Positions 7,488 through 17,218 are shown, numbered from the stretch's first letter. The stretch: DNA of 64,000 bases from Candidatus Ruthenibacterium merdavium (GCA_019119935.1 DWWA01000016.1:1-64000); one strand, 5' to 3'. Translations and numbers: made by a program. The notes: a model not told the origin generated them from the letters alone.

Positions 7488-7636
7488 TCTTTGGCCCCCT
7501 TGGTTTGCCAAAATAAAACATTGCTCTCATTGCGGCCGCAGTGAACCGGCGCTTGTTGCAATCCAACCGTAAAGTTTGTAAAAGCTTCCTGCTGATCTTC
7601 AGCACAGCAGAAACTCAGGAACTTTCGCACATAAAC

Positions 7637-7668
7637 GGATACAGCGCCGTATCTGCGGCGCTGTATCC
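7637..7668. repeat. 13-bp perfect hairpin between rsgA and thiN
   Basis: GGATACAGCGCCG (7637-7649) pairs perfectly with 7656-7668 around a 6-base loop, 17 bases after the rsgA stop. There is no T run on either strand, so it is not a classical terminator. It may stabilise or process the transcript. Confidence 0.5.
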
Positions 7669-7685
7669 ATTGCTGAGTTTGATTT

Positions 7686-8558
7686 TCACCAATCTTTACG
7701 CTGTTTTGCCTCTTCATAAAGCGCTGCATAACTTTCGTAACGTGTCGGGCTGATTTCTCCGTTCTCAACAGCCCGGCGCACGGCGCAATCTTTTTCGGAT
7801 AAATGCGCACATCCGGTAAAGCGACACTCTCCAAAGCGCTGTGCAATTTCCGGAAAAGCAAATTGCAAATCTTCTTTTTCAATCGGAGCTGCCCGCTCCA
7901 TGTCTAAGCTTGCAAACCCGGGAGTATCTGCCACCAGCCCGCCGTTCACTTCATAAAGCACTACTTCGCGTGTCGTGTGACGGCCTCGGCCTAACTTTTT
8001 GCTGATTTCTCCGGTGGCCAGTTTTTCCTGCGGAATGAGCGCAGAAAGCAGCGTTGATTTTCCCACACCTGAATTACCGCAGAAAACGCTCACATGACCG
8101 CGCAGCATTTCACGCAATGCTTCCATTCCCTCTCCTGTGGCTGCATTGACACATAGCACAGGGAAGCCTGCCTTTTGATAAATTTGCATGAGGGTATCAA
8201 CAGGGTGCAAATCCGTTTTCGTAATAACAAGAACAGGCTGCACATCTTTGTGAACTGCAATTGCCGAAAGCTTATCAATCACCAGTGTACTGGGCGTCGG
8301 TTCAACCGTACTGGCAACAATAAAGAATAAATCGACATTGGCAATGGGCGGTCGAACAAACAAATTTTTTCTCGGAAGAATTTCAGCAATCACAGCCGAG
8401 TGTTTTTCCTGTTCTAGGCGAACAAAATCACCCGCAACGGGAGAAATTTTATTTTTTCGAAAAATACCTTTTGCTTTGCATTCAACAATGCCTTCGGCGG
8501 TTTGGACGTAATAGAAACCCCCGATGCCTTTCACAATATATGGCGTTGAACCTTTCAT
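7686..8558 (-). CDS. rsgA: Ribosome small-subunit-dependent GTPase A
   Basis: A 290-residue circularly permuted GTPase that acts late in 30S subunit maturation. An N-terminal OB fold (about 1-70) is followed by the G motifs in permuted order: G4 ITKTD, then G1 GNSGVGKST, G2 around TTRE, and G3 DTPGF. A C-terminal zinc domain with FGECRFTGCAHLSEKDCAV completes the family pattern. The ATG has GGGGGAAA upstream. It follows the PASTA protein gene closely, and in many Firmicutes it follows prkC directly. Confidence 0.96.
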   Translation of the reverse strand: MKGSTPYIVKGIGGFYYVQTAEGIVECKAKGIFRKNKISPVAGDFVRLEQEKHSAVIAEILPRKNLFVRPPIANVDLFFIVASTVEPTPSTLVIDKLSAIAVHKDVQPVLVITKTDLHPVDTLMQIYQKAGFPVLCVNAATGEGMEALREMLRGHVSVFCGNSGVGKSTLLSALIPQEKLATGEISKKLGRGRHTTREVVLYEVNGGLVADTPGFASLDMERAAPIEKEDLQFAFPEIAQRFGECRFTGCAHLSEKDCAVRRAVENGEISPTRYESYAALYEEAKQRKDW

Positions 8559-8581
8559 GTTTCCCCCGCTTATTTTTAACG

Positions 8582-10111
8582 TTAACGTGTTGCACCGCAG
8601 ACCGTGCAGACTTGATTGTTCGTTCCGCTGATGGTTTGCCAGGTGTGAATATGGCCCGTTACAGAACCAGGCACCACTTGACCGTCTGCATTTCCTACCA
8701 TCGGGCCGCCCGGATAAAGCTGCTGTCCTTCTTGTGCAGGCAGGCCGCCTGTTACACCAGCCCCGCCGGCCGCCTGTTTTCCGTTGGAAACATACAGCTG
8801 AACCGTATCATTTACGCCGGTTTTCGTTCCTGCGGACGGGGATTGAGAAATGACCGTTCCGGCCGGCTCACTTCCGTCCTTAATTACCGTAAGACCCACA
8901 AGGCCCAATCTGCTGAGCTGGCTTTTTGCACTTTCCTGGCTGCTTCCCACGCAATTCGGAATCGTCACAATGGTTGATTCGCTGATTGAGCGGCTGACAT
9001 AAAGCGTAATCACATCTCCTGCCTGAACAACCGCGCCTGCTTCCGGACTTGTTCTAATCACTTTATTCGGCGCCACATTTCGATCGGATTCCGATTGAAT
9101 CAAAACGCTTAAGCCCAAATCTTTAAACTTTTCACGAGCCGTGTCGCGGTTCCAGCCAATTACGCTCGGTACACTGATACTTTCCGGGCCCTTGCTGACT
9201 TTTAGTGTAATCACCGCGTTTTCTTTTACGGATTTCGGAGGTTTCGGGCTTTGATCGGCGACAATTCCCGCTTCGATCTCATTGCTGTAAATTTCTTCAA
9301 TACGGAAACGGAAATTCGCATATTCCTGATTATTCAGAATCTCGTCCACATTCATTTTTGTAAAAACAGGCAGCTCAACTTCCGGAATATTGGCAAAAAA
9401 AGCATTGTTGGAAGACCAAAACAACGTTGCCATCGCCGCCGCTGACCCAATTACCACAAAAAATGTGAAAATAACAACATAGAACGTAATGCCATGGCGT
9501 TTTCTCGGTTTTTTCCGTTTCGCAGGCAGTTCTTCTTTCTTTTCCGCTTTGGAACCAGACGCCGCCTGTTCTTTTGATTTTTCCTGTTTTACATTTTCTT
9601 TTGCCTTTTCTGCGGGCAAGGGCTCCGTTTTTTCCTTTTCGCGGGAGCTCTCATTTGTTTTTTTCAGTGCGTCTTTTTCAGCATCTTTCGGCACTTTCTC
9701 TTCATTTACAGATGCCTGTTTACTGTCTGATTCCTTCTTCTGCGTTTTCAAGTCTGAATCTTTCAGTGCTTTATCTTCTGCCTTAGGCACACCGTTTGCT
9801 TTAGAAGGCACCTCAGACGAGCCACCGTGCTGAGAGTCCGCTGTTTCATAAGCGGTATTCTGCTGCGTCTTTTCATGAGATTTCGTTTTTTCTCCGCTTT
9901 TCGAAACATCAGAAGACCTCTCGGTATCCTTCTTTACCTGCTCTTGCTTGTCTTGTTCTTGCTTCGGCTGCGCAGAAGACGGCACAGCCGAAGAAGCCGT
10001 TCGATGCCTTTTCGCGCGGCGTTTATTTCTTCTTCTCTTGGATGAGGACTGCGCCGGATGTCCTTGATTATTTTCAGAAGAAATCTTTTTTTGCTCTTGA
10101 TTGCTCTCCAC
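8582..10111 (-). CDS. PASTA-domain membrane protein without kinase domain
   Basis: A 509-residue protein with three parts. Residues 1-205 are a highly charged, low-complexity cytoplasmic region rich in K, E, S, Q and D. Residues about 207-232 are one transmembrane helix (HGITFYVVIFTFFVVIGSAA). The rest is extracellular, with three PASTA-like repeats at about 243-310, 311-380 and 385-450, then a glycine-rich linker and a terminal CTVCG (C502, C505). The start is GTG with GGGGGA upstream. The stretch VELP-, QSPKPPKSVKENAVITLKVS closely parallels the first PASTA repeat of the adjacent PrkC, so it probably arose by duplication of PrkC with loss of the kinase. Likely role: a cell-wall (muropeptide) binding partner or decoy of the kinase; this is inference. 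Confidence 0.85.
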   Translation of the reverse strand: MESNQEQKKISSENNQGHPAQSSSKRRRNKRRAKRHRTASSAVPSSAQPKQEQDKQEQVKKDTERSSDVSKSGEKTKSHEKTQQNTAYETADSQHGGSSEVPSKANGVPKAEDKALKDSDLKTQKKESDSKQASVNEEKVPKDAEKDALKKTNESSREKEKTEPLPAEKAKENVKQEKSKEQAASGSKAEKKEELPAKRKKPRKRHGITFYVVIFTFFVVIGSAAAMATLFWSSNNAFFANIPEVELPVFTKMNVDEILNNQEYANFRFRIEEIYSNEIEAGIVADQSPKPPKSVKENAVITLKVSKGPESISVPSVIGWNRDTAREKFKDLGLSVLIQSESDRNVAPNKVIRTSPEAGAVVQAGDVITLYVSRSISESTIVTIPNCVGSSQESAKSQLSRLGLVGLTVIKDGSEPAGTVISQSPSAGTKTGVNDTVQLYVSNGKQAAGGAGVTGGLPAQEGQQLYPGGPMVGNADGQVVPGSVTGHIHTWQTISGTNNQVCTVCGATR

Positions 10112-10283
10112 TGTAATCCCCCATTGTCTATACCGGTTGAAAAAGCTCAGCCGGACTATTTAAAAAACTGTTTCCGCTTCCCATTTGACAGGAAAGCTGC
10201 AAGCGAAATATTCTTTTTTACACCATTTCACTTCATTTCAAACAGCCCGGCAAAGCCAAGGATTTCCTGTGCTGCCGCCCTTG

Positions 10284-12455
10284 TTAAGATGTCGGAGTGG
10301 TGGTTGCCTGACCAGCATCTCCCGGATTCTGGTTCGGAGCGCCTCCCGGCTGCGTCTGACCACTATCGCCCTGATTCCCCTGATTCGAGTCTCCACCCGG
10401 TTGCGACTGAGAACTATCTCCCGGCCTCGGCGTTGAGCCTCCAATAGGTCCCACAACTACATTAATACCATCTGGACCAAAATTCACGCTGGTTACATGT
10501 ACCGGAACACCGGCAGGATTCAACAGCGTTAGGAGTTTTGCACCTGTGTCCGTAAAGTCAACCTCCCAATTTCCCGCTATGCCTGCAACAGTTGGATGCG
10601 TTACTGTTGTCCCTCCATCTAAAACAAGCGACCAAACTCCCTCGTCTACCGTTTCATCAAAGACAACCGTAACGTGTCTGGTCATCGGCACTACACCCGA
10701 TGATACCACAACATTAATTGCACTGCCTTTAATGGCTTCCGTTCCTTCCGTTGGCGTTTGGCTCAAAATCGTTCCCTTAGGTGCCGTATTCTCCTGCTCG
10801 GTTACCGTTCCAATTCGGAAATTCTGCGGATTTTGCGTGTAGTCGTTCAGTTTCGCCTTTACATCATCTACAAGCTGACCCACAAAAGAGGGAATTTGAT
10901 AGCGTTCGATTTCTTCACGGCTGACCACGAGCACTACGGAATCTTCGGAAGAACCCGCCTTTACTTGTGTACCGGGCGCCGGGTCCATGCGAAGCACGTT
11001 ACCCGGTGTGGTTTCTTTCGTCTGCTCCGTTTCAATACGGAATACGATTCCGCTTTCACTGAGCACCTTCATTGCCTCAGTTTTTGTTTTGCCAATCAAG
11101 TTCGGCAAGGAAACCATCTGCGCCCCTTTGCTGACATACAGCTTAATGGTAGCATTATCTTTTACGGTCTTCGGGGGCTTCGGGCTTTGATTGAAAATGA
11201 CACCCTGTTCCACCTCACCGTTGTACTGCTCAATTTTTTCAAACGTAAAGCCGTCATACGCATCATTCGACAGAACATCATCAATCGACGTATTGGTAAA
11301 GTTCGGCAATTCAACATCTTGATGTTCTTTAAACAAATTCGAGCTTGAAGAATTAAAAATCACTGCCACAAGAATTGCCGCGCCTATTGCAAAAGCAACG
11401 GCCACACCAGCCAAAATGGGCAAAAATAAACTTCTTTTCTTTGCTTGCTTCGGTGCTGTTTTTTTCTTCTGTGTCACAGGTTTCACTCCTGTCACGCGGG
11501 TACGATCCATGTTTTCAGAGGAATCGTGCGCATTTTCTTTTTCCTGCACAGCGGGCATACAGCGCGTCGGTTCATCCGCTTGCGGCGGGGACGGCTGAGG
11601 CCGCAGGCCTCTTTTTGCAGAATTGGGATTTTTCTTAAATTCTTCCAAATCCGCCATCATTTCACGTGCAGAAGGATAACGCTCTGCGGGGTCTTTCGCC
11701 ATTGCGCGTGCCGTAATCGCCGCCAGCGCCTCCGGAACGGCAGGGTTCAGCTCGCGCAGAGGTTTTGCCTCCTCGCTGATTTGCTTAATGGCCACGCTTA
11801 CCGGGCTGTCCGACTCAAACGGGAGCGTGCCCGAAAGCATTTCATACATCATAACACCGACGCTGTAAAGGTCGGCACGCAGATCAGTCGGATTGCCTCT
11901 GGCCTGTTCCGGGCTGATATAATGCACTGAGCCAATCGCTTTATCTGTAATGGTTCTGCTCTCGCTTCTCGAAAAGCGCGCAATGCCGAAATCCATCACT
12001 TTGATGGTTCCGTCCGCCAAAAGCATAATATTCTGCGGCTTGATATCGCGGTGGACAATTCCCTTATCATGCGCATGCTGAAGCGCCGCCAAAATCTGCA
12101 TGATAAAGTGTACCGTTTCTTTATATGTTAATGCCTTTGCGCGATACTCCATATACTCTTTCAGCGTGATGCCTTCGATATATTCCATAACAATATATTG
12201 AAGCTCATCGGACACACTGACGTCATAAACCTTTGTAATATTGGGATGATTCAGCAAAGAAATGGCCTTCGCCTCATTTTTAAAACGGCGTACCAAATCG
12301 GGATTATTTACATATTCCTGTTTCAGAACCTTAACGGCAACGAGTTTGCCTGTCTGCATATCGGTTCCTTTGTAGACATTTGCCATTCCGCCCGCGCCCA
12401 GCAGCTGCTCAATGCGATAGCGCCCCTCTAAGCTGCGGTGAATTAAATTATCCAT
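10284..12455 (-). CDS. prkC: Serine/threonine protein kinase with PASTA domains (PrkC)
   Basis: A 723-residue membrane kinase that senses cell wall fragments and phosphorylates proteins in growth and spore germination. The kinase domain (about 1-265) has LLGAGGMANVYKG, the lysine of VAVKVL, HRDIKPQNIM and DFGIARF. A linker and a transmembrane helix near 340-362 follow. Then come three PASTA repeats beginning VELPNF, SLPNLIG and QIPSFVG, a further beta domain, and a P/G/Q/S tail. ATG 12455 has GGAGG upstream and overlaps the phosphatase gene by 8 bases; a frame extension of 11 codons is less likely. The paired phosphatase upstream is the usual partner. Confidence 0.96.
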   Translation of the reverse strand: MDNLIHRSLEGRYRIEQLLGAGGMANVYKGTDMQTGKLVAVKVLKQEYVNNPDLVRRFKNEAKAISLLNHPNITKVYDVSVSDELQYIVMEYIEGITLKEYMEYRAKALTYKETVHFIMQILAALQHAHDKGIVHRDIKPQNIMLLADGTIKVMDFGIARFSRSESRTITDKAIGSVHYISPEQARGNPTDLRADLYSVGVMMYEMLSGTLPFESDSPVSVAIKQISEEAKPLRELNPAVPEALAAITARAMAKDPAERYPSAREMMADLEEFKKNPNSAKRGLRPQPSPPQADEPTRCMPAVQEKENAHDSSENMDRTRVTGVKPVTQKKKTAPKQAKKRSLFLPILAGVAVAFAIGAAILVAVIFNSSSSNLFKEHQDVELPNFTNTSIDDVLSNDAYDGFTFEKIEQYNGEVEQGVIFNQSPKPPKTVKDNATIKLYVSKGAQMVSLPNLIGKTKTEAMKVLSESGIVFRIETEQTKETTPGNVLRMDPAPGTQVKAGSSEDSVVLVVSREEIERYQIPSFVGQLVDDVKAKLNDYTQNPQNFRIGTVTEQENTAPKGTILSQTPTEGTEAIKGSAINVVVSSGVVPMTRHVTVVFDETVDEGVWSLVLDGGTTVTHPTVAGIAGNWEVDFTDTGAKLLTLLNPAGVPVHVTSVNFGPDGINVVVGPIGGSTPRPGDSSQSQPGGDSNQGNQGDSGQTQPGGAPNQNPGDAGQATTTPTS

Positions 12456-13203
12456 TCTTTTCCTCCTCAGGCTGTTCCACGCCGACAAGCAGCACGGTGA
12501 TATTGTCTAAACCGCCTGCTTGCAATGCTTTTTCTACAAGCGCATCGGCCATCTCGTAAAACGGAACATGCTCCAGCACTTCCACGATTTCATCCGCTGT
12601 GACATAGTTTGATAAACCGTCACTGCAAAGCAATAAAACATCTCCATCCGAAAGCGCTACCTCACCGCAGTCCGGCTGTACATCTTGTGAAACGCCCAGC
12701 GCACGGGTGATCAGGTTTTTCTGCGGATGTGAGTACGATTCTTCCTCCGTAATCGTACCTTGCTCAATCAATTCCTGCACCATGGAATGATCTTTGGTAA
12801 GTTGAAACAGCGCCTTTTTGTGAAACAAATAAATGCGGGAATCTCCGACATGTGCATACTGTACGGCGTTACTTTTCACAATTGCGCACACCACTGTGGT
12901 GCCCATTCCGCGAACCGCCGGCGATGTTAAGGATTTGTTATAAACAGCAGTGTTTGTATAATTGATGGCAGCGCGCAAAAACGCCGCTGCATCTGCCGAG
13001 TTTTTTACGGCTCCAATACCGGCACGGAAAGCTTCTTCCATTCCGGCACAGGCCATGCTGCTGGCCAGCTTTCCGCCGCGCGCACCTCCCATGCCGTCAC
13101 ATACAACGGCCCACACCGTTCCCCCCGGCATTCGGCCGGCACGGTAGCTGTCCTGGTTTTCTGTGCGCTGATTGCCGATATCGGTTTTTGCAACCAGTTT
13201 CAT
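12448..13203 (-). CDS. stp: PP2C-type protein phosphatase (PrpC/Stp)
   Basis: A 251-residue PPM/PP2C serine/threonine phosphatase that reverses PrkC phosphorylation. Metal-binding motifs are all present: NQRTENQDSY near the start, VCDGMGGARGG, AHVGDSRIYLF, LLCSDGLSNYV and GGLDNITVLLV. It overlaps rlmN by 4 bases (ATGA) and prkC by 8 bases, so translation is probably coupled and the kinase and phosphatase are made together. Confidence 0.96.
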   Translation of the reverse strand: MKLVAKTDIGNQRTENQDSYRAGRMPGGTVWAVVCDGMGGARGGKLASSMACAGMEEAFRAGIGAVKNSADAAAFLRAAINYTNTAVYNKSLTSPAVRGMGTTVVCAIVKSNAVQYAHVGDSRIYLFHKKALFQLTKDHSMVQELIEQGTITEEESYSHPQKNLITRALGVSQDVQPDCGEVALSDGDVLLLCSDGLSNYVTADEIVEVLEHVPFYEMADALVEKALQAGGLDNITVLLVGVEQPEEEKNG

Positions 13204-14240
13204 CCGACCGTCACTTCCTTTTTTGCGTTTCGCCTAAGCTGTCCGCATGCTGCGCTGATGTCGGTTCCCAGCCGTCGGCGCACCGTCGCGTTTACTCCCA
13301 GCTTTGTTAACGTTTCCTGAAAACGCTTCACAGCTGCGGCATCTGTTGCCGTAAACGGCGAACCGTCCACGGGGTTAATGGGAATCAAGTTGACGTGCGC
13401 GCCCATGCCGCGAATTAAGTCCGCCAGCTTTTTGGCTGTGGCAGGGCTGTCGTTCACGCCGCGCACCATCGAATACTCAAAGCTGATGCGTCTGCCTGTA
13501 ATTGCTTGATACTCCCGGCAAGCGGCAATCAACTCTTCTACGGGGTATGCATCGTTCACGGGCATCATTTTGCTGCGCATCTCGTTTATCGGCGCATGCA
13601 AAGACACCGAAAGCGTGAGTTGAAGCTTCTTTTGTGCAAGCTCTTTTATCTTCGGCACAAGGCCGCATGTGGAAAGGCTGATGTTTCTCATTCCGATCTG
13701 AACTCCTTTCGGAGAAGAAATAATCGAAAGGAAGTCCAACACATGATCAAAATTATCAAGAGGCTCTCCGATTCCCATTAAAACAATATGCGACACCCGC
13801 TCGCCGGTATCCTTCATCACGGCGTAAATTTCCCCGGCGATCTCTCCTGCCGTTAAATCCCGCACTTTTCCGCCCTGTGTGGAAGCGCAAAAACGGCAGC
13901 CCATCCGGCAGCCCACCTGTGTGGACACACATACAGTATTGCCATAAGAATACTGCATCCAAACCGTTTCAATGCAATTTCCGTCCGGCAGAGAAAAAAG
14001 ATACTTTCTGGTGCCGTCTTTGGAAATTTGACACTGCTGCACGCTCAGCCGCTCAATGGTGCACTCTTCCTCGAGCACCGACAAAAAGCTTTTGGGCTGA
14101 TCGGTCATTTCAGAAAAAGAGTCTACCCTGCGCGCATGCAGCCATTGGAACAGCTGTCCTGCACGAAATTTCGGCTGCCCGTGCTCTTTCACAAAAGTTT
14201 CCAGTTGTTCAAGCGTCATTGAAGAGATCGCTGTTCTCAT
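13200..14240 (-). CDS. rlmN: 23S rRNA/tRNA adenine C2-methyltransferase
   Basis: A 346-residue radical SAM methyltransferase that methylates C2 of A2503 in 23S rRNA and A37 in some tRNAs. The cluster motif CRMGCRFCAST holds the 4Fe-4S ligands. HIVLMGIGEPLDN and the C-terminal GTDISAACGQL (with a catalytic cysteine) are family signatures. The N-terminus fits other RlmN proteins (LTLE-like MTLEQLETFV, then QPKFRAGQLFQWLH). The nearest good ribosome-binding match is far from the ATG, but the sequence fit supports this start. Confidence 0.96.
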   Translation of the reverse strand: MRTAISSMTLEQLETFVKEHGQPKFRAGQLFQWLHARRVDSFSEMTDQPKSFLSVLEEECTIERLSVQQCQISKDGTRKYLFSLPDGNCIETVWMQYSYGNTVCVSTQVGCRMGCRFCASTQGGKVRDLTAGEIAGEIYAVMKDTGERVSHIVLMGIGEPLDNFDHVLDFLSIISSPKGVQIGMRNISLSTCGLVPKIKELAQKKLQLTLSVSLHAPINEMRSKMMPVNDAYPVEELIAACREYQAITGRRISFEYSMVRGVNDSPATAKKLADLIRGMGAHVNLIPINPVDGSPFTATDAAAVKRFQETLTKLGVNATVRRRLGTDISAACGQLRRNAKKEVTVG

Positions 14241-14284
14241 TATTTTACCACAAACTTTCCTTTGATGCTATACACAATCCTCAA

Positions 14285-15604
14285 TCACCGCATCTGCGGC
14301 ACTCGTTTTTGCAGCTTGGCGATAAAAAAGCCGTCTGCCTGCCGGCACGGCGGACACACCAAAACTCCCTGCGGCGTCCTGCGCGCCCACTGCGGAACGT
14401 CGAACATCTGCAGTTCAAAATCAGAATGACGGGAAAGAAAATCCGCCACAACATGCTGGTTTTCGTCCGGGTTTACCGTGCAGGTGGAATACACCAAAAT
14501 CCCGCCCGGTTTGACATAGCGCGCACCCGTTTCCAAGATTTTTTTCTGCACGGCAATCAGCTCGTCCATACCCTCTAAACTCTTGTAGCGCACATCCGGC
14601 TTTTTGGCCAACGTGCCGAGGCCGGAACACGGAACATCGCACAAAACACGGTCGGCATCCGCCAGTGCCTCGTCCCATACAGCGGCATCAGCCGCTTTCA
14701 CCTGCGCGTTGGTTACTCCCAGCCGTTCGAGCGTTTCTTCAATCAGCTTTGTGCGGCTTTCCGACACGTCGCGGCAAAACAGCTTGCCGGTGTTGTTCAT
14801 ATTTTGTGCCAAAAGAGCACTTTTTCCGCCGGGAGCCGCACAAAGATCCACCACTTTTTGATGCGGCCCGGCATCGAGGGCAGCACAGGCCAGCTGAGAG
14901 GACTGGCCCTGCACATGAAACCAGCCTTGCCGAAACGCTTCACATTCCGTCAGGCTTCCGCGCCAATCCACCAGCAGGGCACCTTCTACTTGTCCTTTTC
15001 GGCAGCCCATTCCTTGCTCTTGGAAAACGTTCTGCAAAGTTTCGGTGTCTGTTTTCAAAGGATTCACGCGCACGCAAAATTCGGGCTTTTCAAAAGACGC
15101 GCGCAAAAACGCTTCGGCATCCTCAGGAAGCTTTTGAAGCAAGAACTCAGCCATGGGCCGTGAAACACTGTAAGTCACGGCAAGGCGCTGTGCCTCACTG
15201 GAAAAAACGGCCTGCTGCATATCATACACAACCGCTTTGCGCAAAACGGCATTCACCAGCCCTGCCGCACTGCCTTTGCCCATACGCTTGCACAGTTTCA
15301 CCGATTCATCAACCGCGGTATGAACCGGCACGCTGTCCATCCAGCGCCCCTGATACAAACCGCTTCGCAGAACAGCGCGCACGGAGGGGTCGGCCTTGTC
15401 CAAAGGTTTTGCCAAAAACTGCTGCAAAATCCAATCAATGGTCGCCATGCGTTCCACCGTTCCGTAGAACACGGCCGCAGCAAGCGCCTTTTCCTGCGCC
15501 GATGCCTTCCACTGCGCTAACACACTTTTCAAAACCAAGTTCGCATATCCGTTTTTTTCCTGCCGCATTAACGCTTCCGCGGCTACCCTGCGTGCATCTT
15601 TCAT
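14285..15604 (-). CDS. rsmB: 16S rRNA cytosine-967 C5-methyltransferase
   Basis: A 439-residue RsmB/Sun. An N-terminal NusB-like RNA-binding domain (about 1-130) is followed by a SAM-dependent methyltransferase. VVDLCAAPGGKSALLAQNM is the SAM site, DVPCSGLGTLAKKPDVRY holds one catalytic cysteine, and STCTVNPDENQ holds the other. The start has GAGGAG upstream. Its place between fmt and rlmN is conserved across Firmicutes. Confidence 0.95.
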   Translation of the reverse strand: MKDARRVAAEALMRQEKNGYANLVLKSVLAQWKASAQEKALAAAVFYGTVERMATIDWILQQFLAKPLDKADPSVRAVLRSGLYQGRWMDSVPVHTAVDESVKLCKRMGKGSAAGLVNAVLRKAVVYDMQQAVFSSEAQRLAVTYSVSRPMAEFLLQKLPEDAEAFLRASFEKPEFCVRVNPLKTDTETLQNVFQEQGMGCRKGQVEGALLVDWRGSLTECEAFRQGWFHVQGQSSQLACAALDAGPHQKVVDLCAAPGGKSALLAQNMNNTGKLFCRDVSESRTKLIEETLERLGVTNAQVKAADAAVWDEALADADRVLCDVPCSGLGTLAKKPDVRYKSLEGMDELIAVQKKILETGARYVKPGGILVYSTCTVNPDENQHVVADFLSRHSDFELQMFDVPQWARRTPQGVLVCPPCRQADGFFIAKLQKRVPQMR

Positions 15605-15791
15605 AAACGCTCCTCACGGGCTTTGTGAAATTCTGAAACCGTTCTCCTTTTTCTCGCACAAGGAATTTCGGCTGTGCCAATGTGTTTATTCAGCACCTGC
15701 AAAAATTTCTGCATTTTTTTGCCTTACCGCCTCTTATTCCTTGCGAACACTGCGCCGATTTCTTTTTCAAAAATCCCCTTATCTTTTTCTC

Positions 15792-16718
15792 TCAAGCCTG
15801 ATGCAAAACGTCGCCCGCTTTCAAACGGCGTCCCGCCGCCCAAGCGCTTCCTTCCATCGGCTTGCTGCCCTCCGGCACAACCTCAAGCAGTGTGAGCGCG
15901 CCCGTTTCACACGCAACGGTCAAAGGCTTGACCGACAATACGGTGCCGCACGCCGCTTTTCCCTTCTGCGCACGCGCCGTTTTCACCTTAATTTTTTTGC
16001 CCTCATACTCGAAATACGCAACAGGCCACGGATTCATTCCCCGAATGAGATTATGAAGCGTCTGTGCGTCTTTGTTAAAATCAAACTTTGCCATCTCCTT
16101 CGTCAAAGGAGGCGCCAATGTTGCTTTGGCATGATCCTGCGGCGTTGCCGTCACACGCCCTTCTTCGATTGCATGAAGGGTTTCCAGCAGAGTTTCGGCT
16201 CCCAAAGCACTGACTCGCTCAAACAGCTCTCCGCTTGTTTCGTTTTCACCGATTTCAATCGGCTGCACGCAGAGAAGATCGCCGGTGTCTAAGCCTTCAT
16301 CCAGCTGCATGATGCTCACGCCCGTCTGCTTATCGCCGTTGATAACACTCCATTGAATCGGCGCAGCGCCCCGGTATTTCGGAAGCAGAGAAACGTGCAG
16401 ATTCACCGCACCCAGCCTTGCCGCATTCAAAACCGCCAAGGGTAAAAGGCGGCCGTAAGCGACAACCACAATCAAATCGGCCTGCATATTTTTAATCTCT
16501 TCCTGCACGGCTTCCTCTTTCAGTGTTTTTGGCTGAAACACCGGGATGCCGTGTGCCTGCGCAAGCTGTTTTACCGGCGGCGCGGTCAGTACCTGCTTGC
16601 GTCCAACAGGCTTATCCTCACGCGTGAACACTGCGCACACCTCATGCGCTCCCTCTTGCAAAATGGCTTCGAGGGACTGCGCCGCAATGTCCGGCGTTCC
16701 CATGAAAATCAGCTTCAT
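15792..16718 (-). CDS. fmt: Methionyl-tRNA formyltransferase
   Basis: A 308-residue enzyme that formylates initiator Met-tRNA with 10-formyl-THF. N-terminal MKLIFMGTPDIAA, the catalytic segment VNLHVSLLPKYRGAAPIQW, IMQLDEGLDTGDLL, and a C-terminal OB-like domain with IRGMNPWPVAYF are all present. It overlaps def by 4 bases (ATGA), giving coupled expression of formylation and deformylation. The 187 bases downstream, before rsmB, hold no gene I can support. Confidence 0.96.
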   Translation of the reverse strand: MKLIFMGTPDIAAQSLEAILQEGAHEVCAVFTREDKPVGRKQVLTAPPVKQLAQAHGIPVFQPKTLKEEAVQEEIKNMQADLIVVVAYGRLLPLAVLNAARLGAVNLHVSLLPKYRGAAPIQWSVINGDKQTGVSIMQLDEGLDTGDLLCVQPIEIGENETSGELFERVSALGAETLLETLHAIEEGRVTATPQDHAKATLAPPLTKEMAKFDFNKDAQTLHNLIRGMNPWPVAYFEYEGKKIKVKTARAQKGKAACGTVLSVKPLTVACETGALTLLEVVPEGSKPMEGSAWAAGRRLKAGDVLHQA

Positions 16719-17218
16719 TCTTCCTCGCCGTCCGTATCCTCATAAAAATATTCTGCGCGGTCTACAATGGTGATGCCCTCCAAATGATCCGACTCATGAC
16801 AGATGCAGCGCGCCAGCATGCCTTCCGCTTCAATCGTAAACGGATTTCCATGGCGGTCAAACGCGCGCGCCACAACCTTTTCGGGGCGTGTTACCGCACC
16901 GTTGCGGCCGGGAAACGACAGGCAGCCTTCATACTGCGTCACTTCCCCTTCCGTGGAAATAATTTCGGGGTTGATGAACTCCAAAAATTTCAATTCCTGC
17001 TCCTCGGCATTTTCATCCATATCGCGCTCATCCACGCTGATGAACACGCGGCGCAAAATGCCAACCTGCGGGCCGGCCAATCCGTAGCCGTTTGCCTCCA
17101 CCAGCGTTTCACGCATATCATCCAAAAGCTGCGCCAGCTTATCGTCAAAATTCGTCACCGGGCGGCACTTTTTTGTCAAAATCGGATCTCCGTCCTGCAC
17201 AATCGTTCTCAAACCCAT
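16715..17218 (-). CDS. def: Peptide deformylase
   Basis: A 167-residue metalloenzyme that removes the N-formyl group from new proteins. The three motifs are GLAGPQVGI, EGCLSFPG (metal cysteine) and CHESDHLEGI, which is the HExxDH zinc/iron site. The position before the first H is C, where many homologues have Q. TAGGAGG precedes the ATG by 7 bases. Confidence 0.96.
   Translation of the reverse strand: MGLRTIVQDGDPILTKKCRPVTNFDDKLAQLLDDMRETLVEANGYGLAGPQVGILRRVFISVDERDMDENAEEQELKFLEFINPEIISTEGEVTQYEGCLSFPGRNGAVTRPEKVVARAFDRHGNPFTIEAEGMLARCICHESDHLEGITIVDRAEYFYEDTDGEEE

Noticed and set aside
14665-15606. 313-codon plus-strand frame opposite rsmB
   Set aside because: It mirrors a well-supported methyltransferase gene, is biased toward R, P, A and H, and has no domain; a shadow of GC-rich coding sequence.
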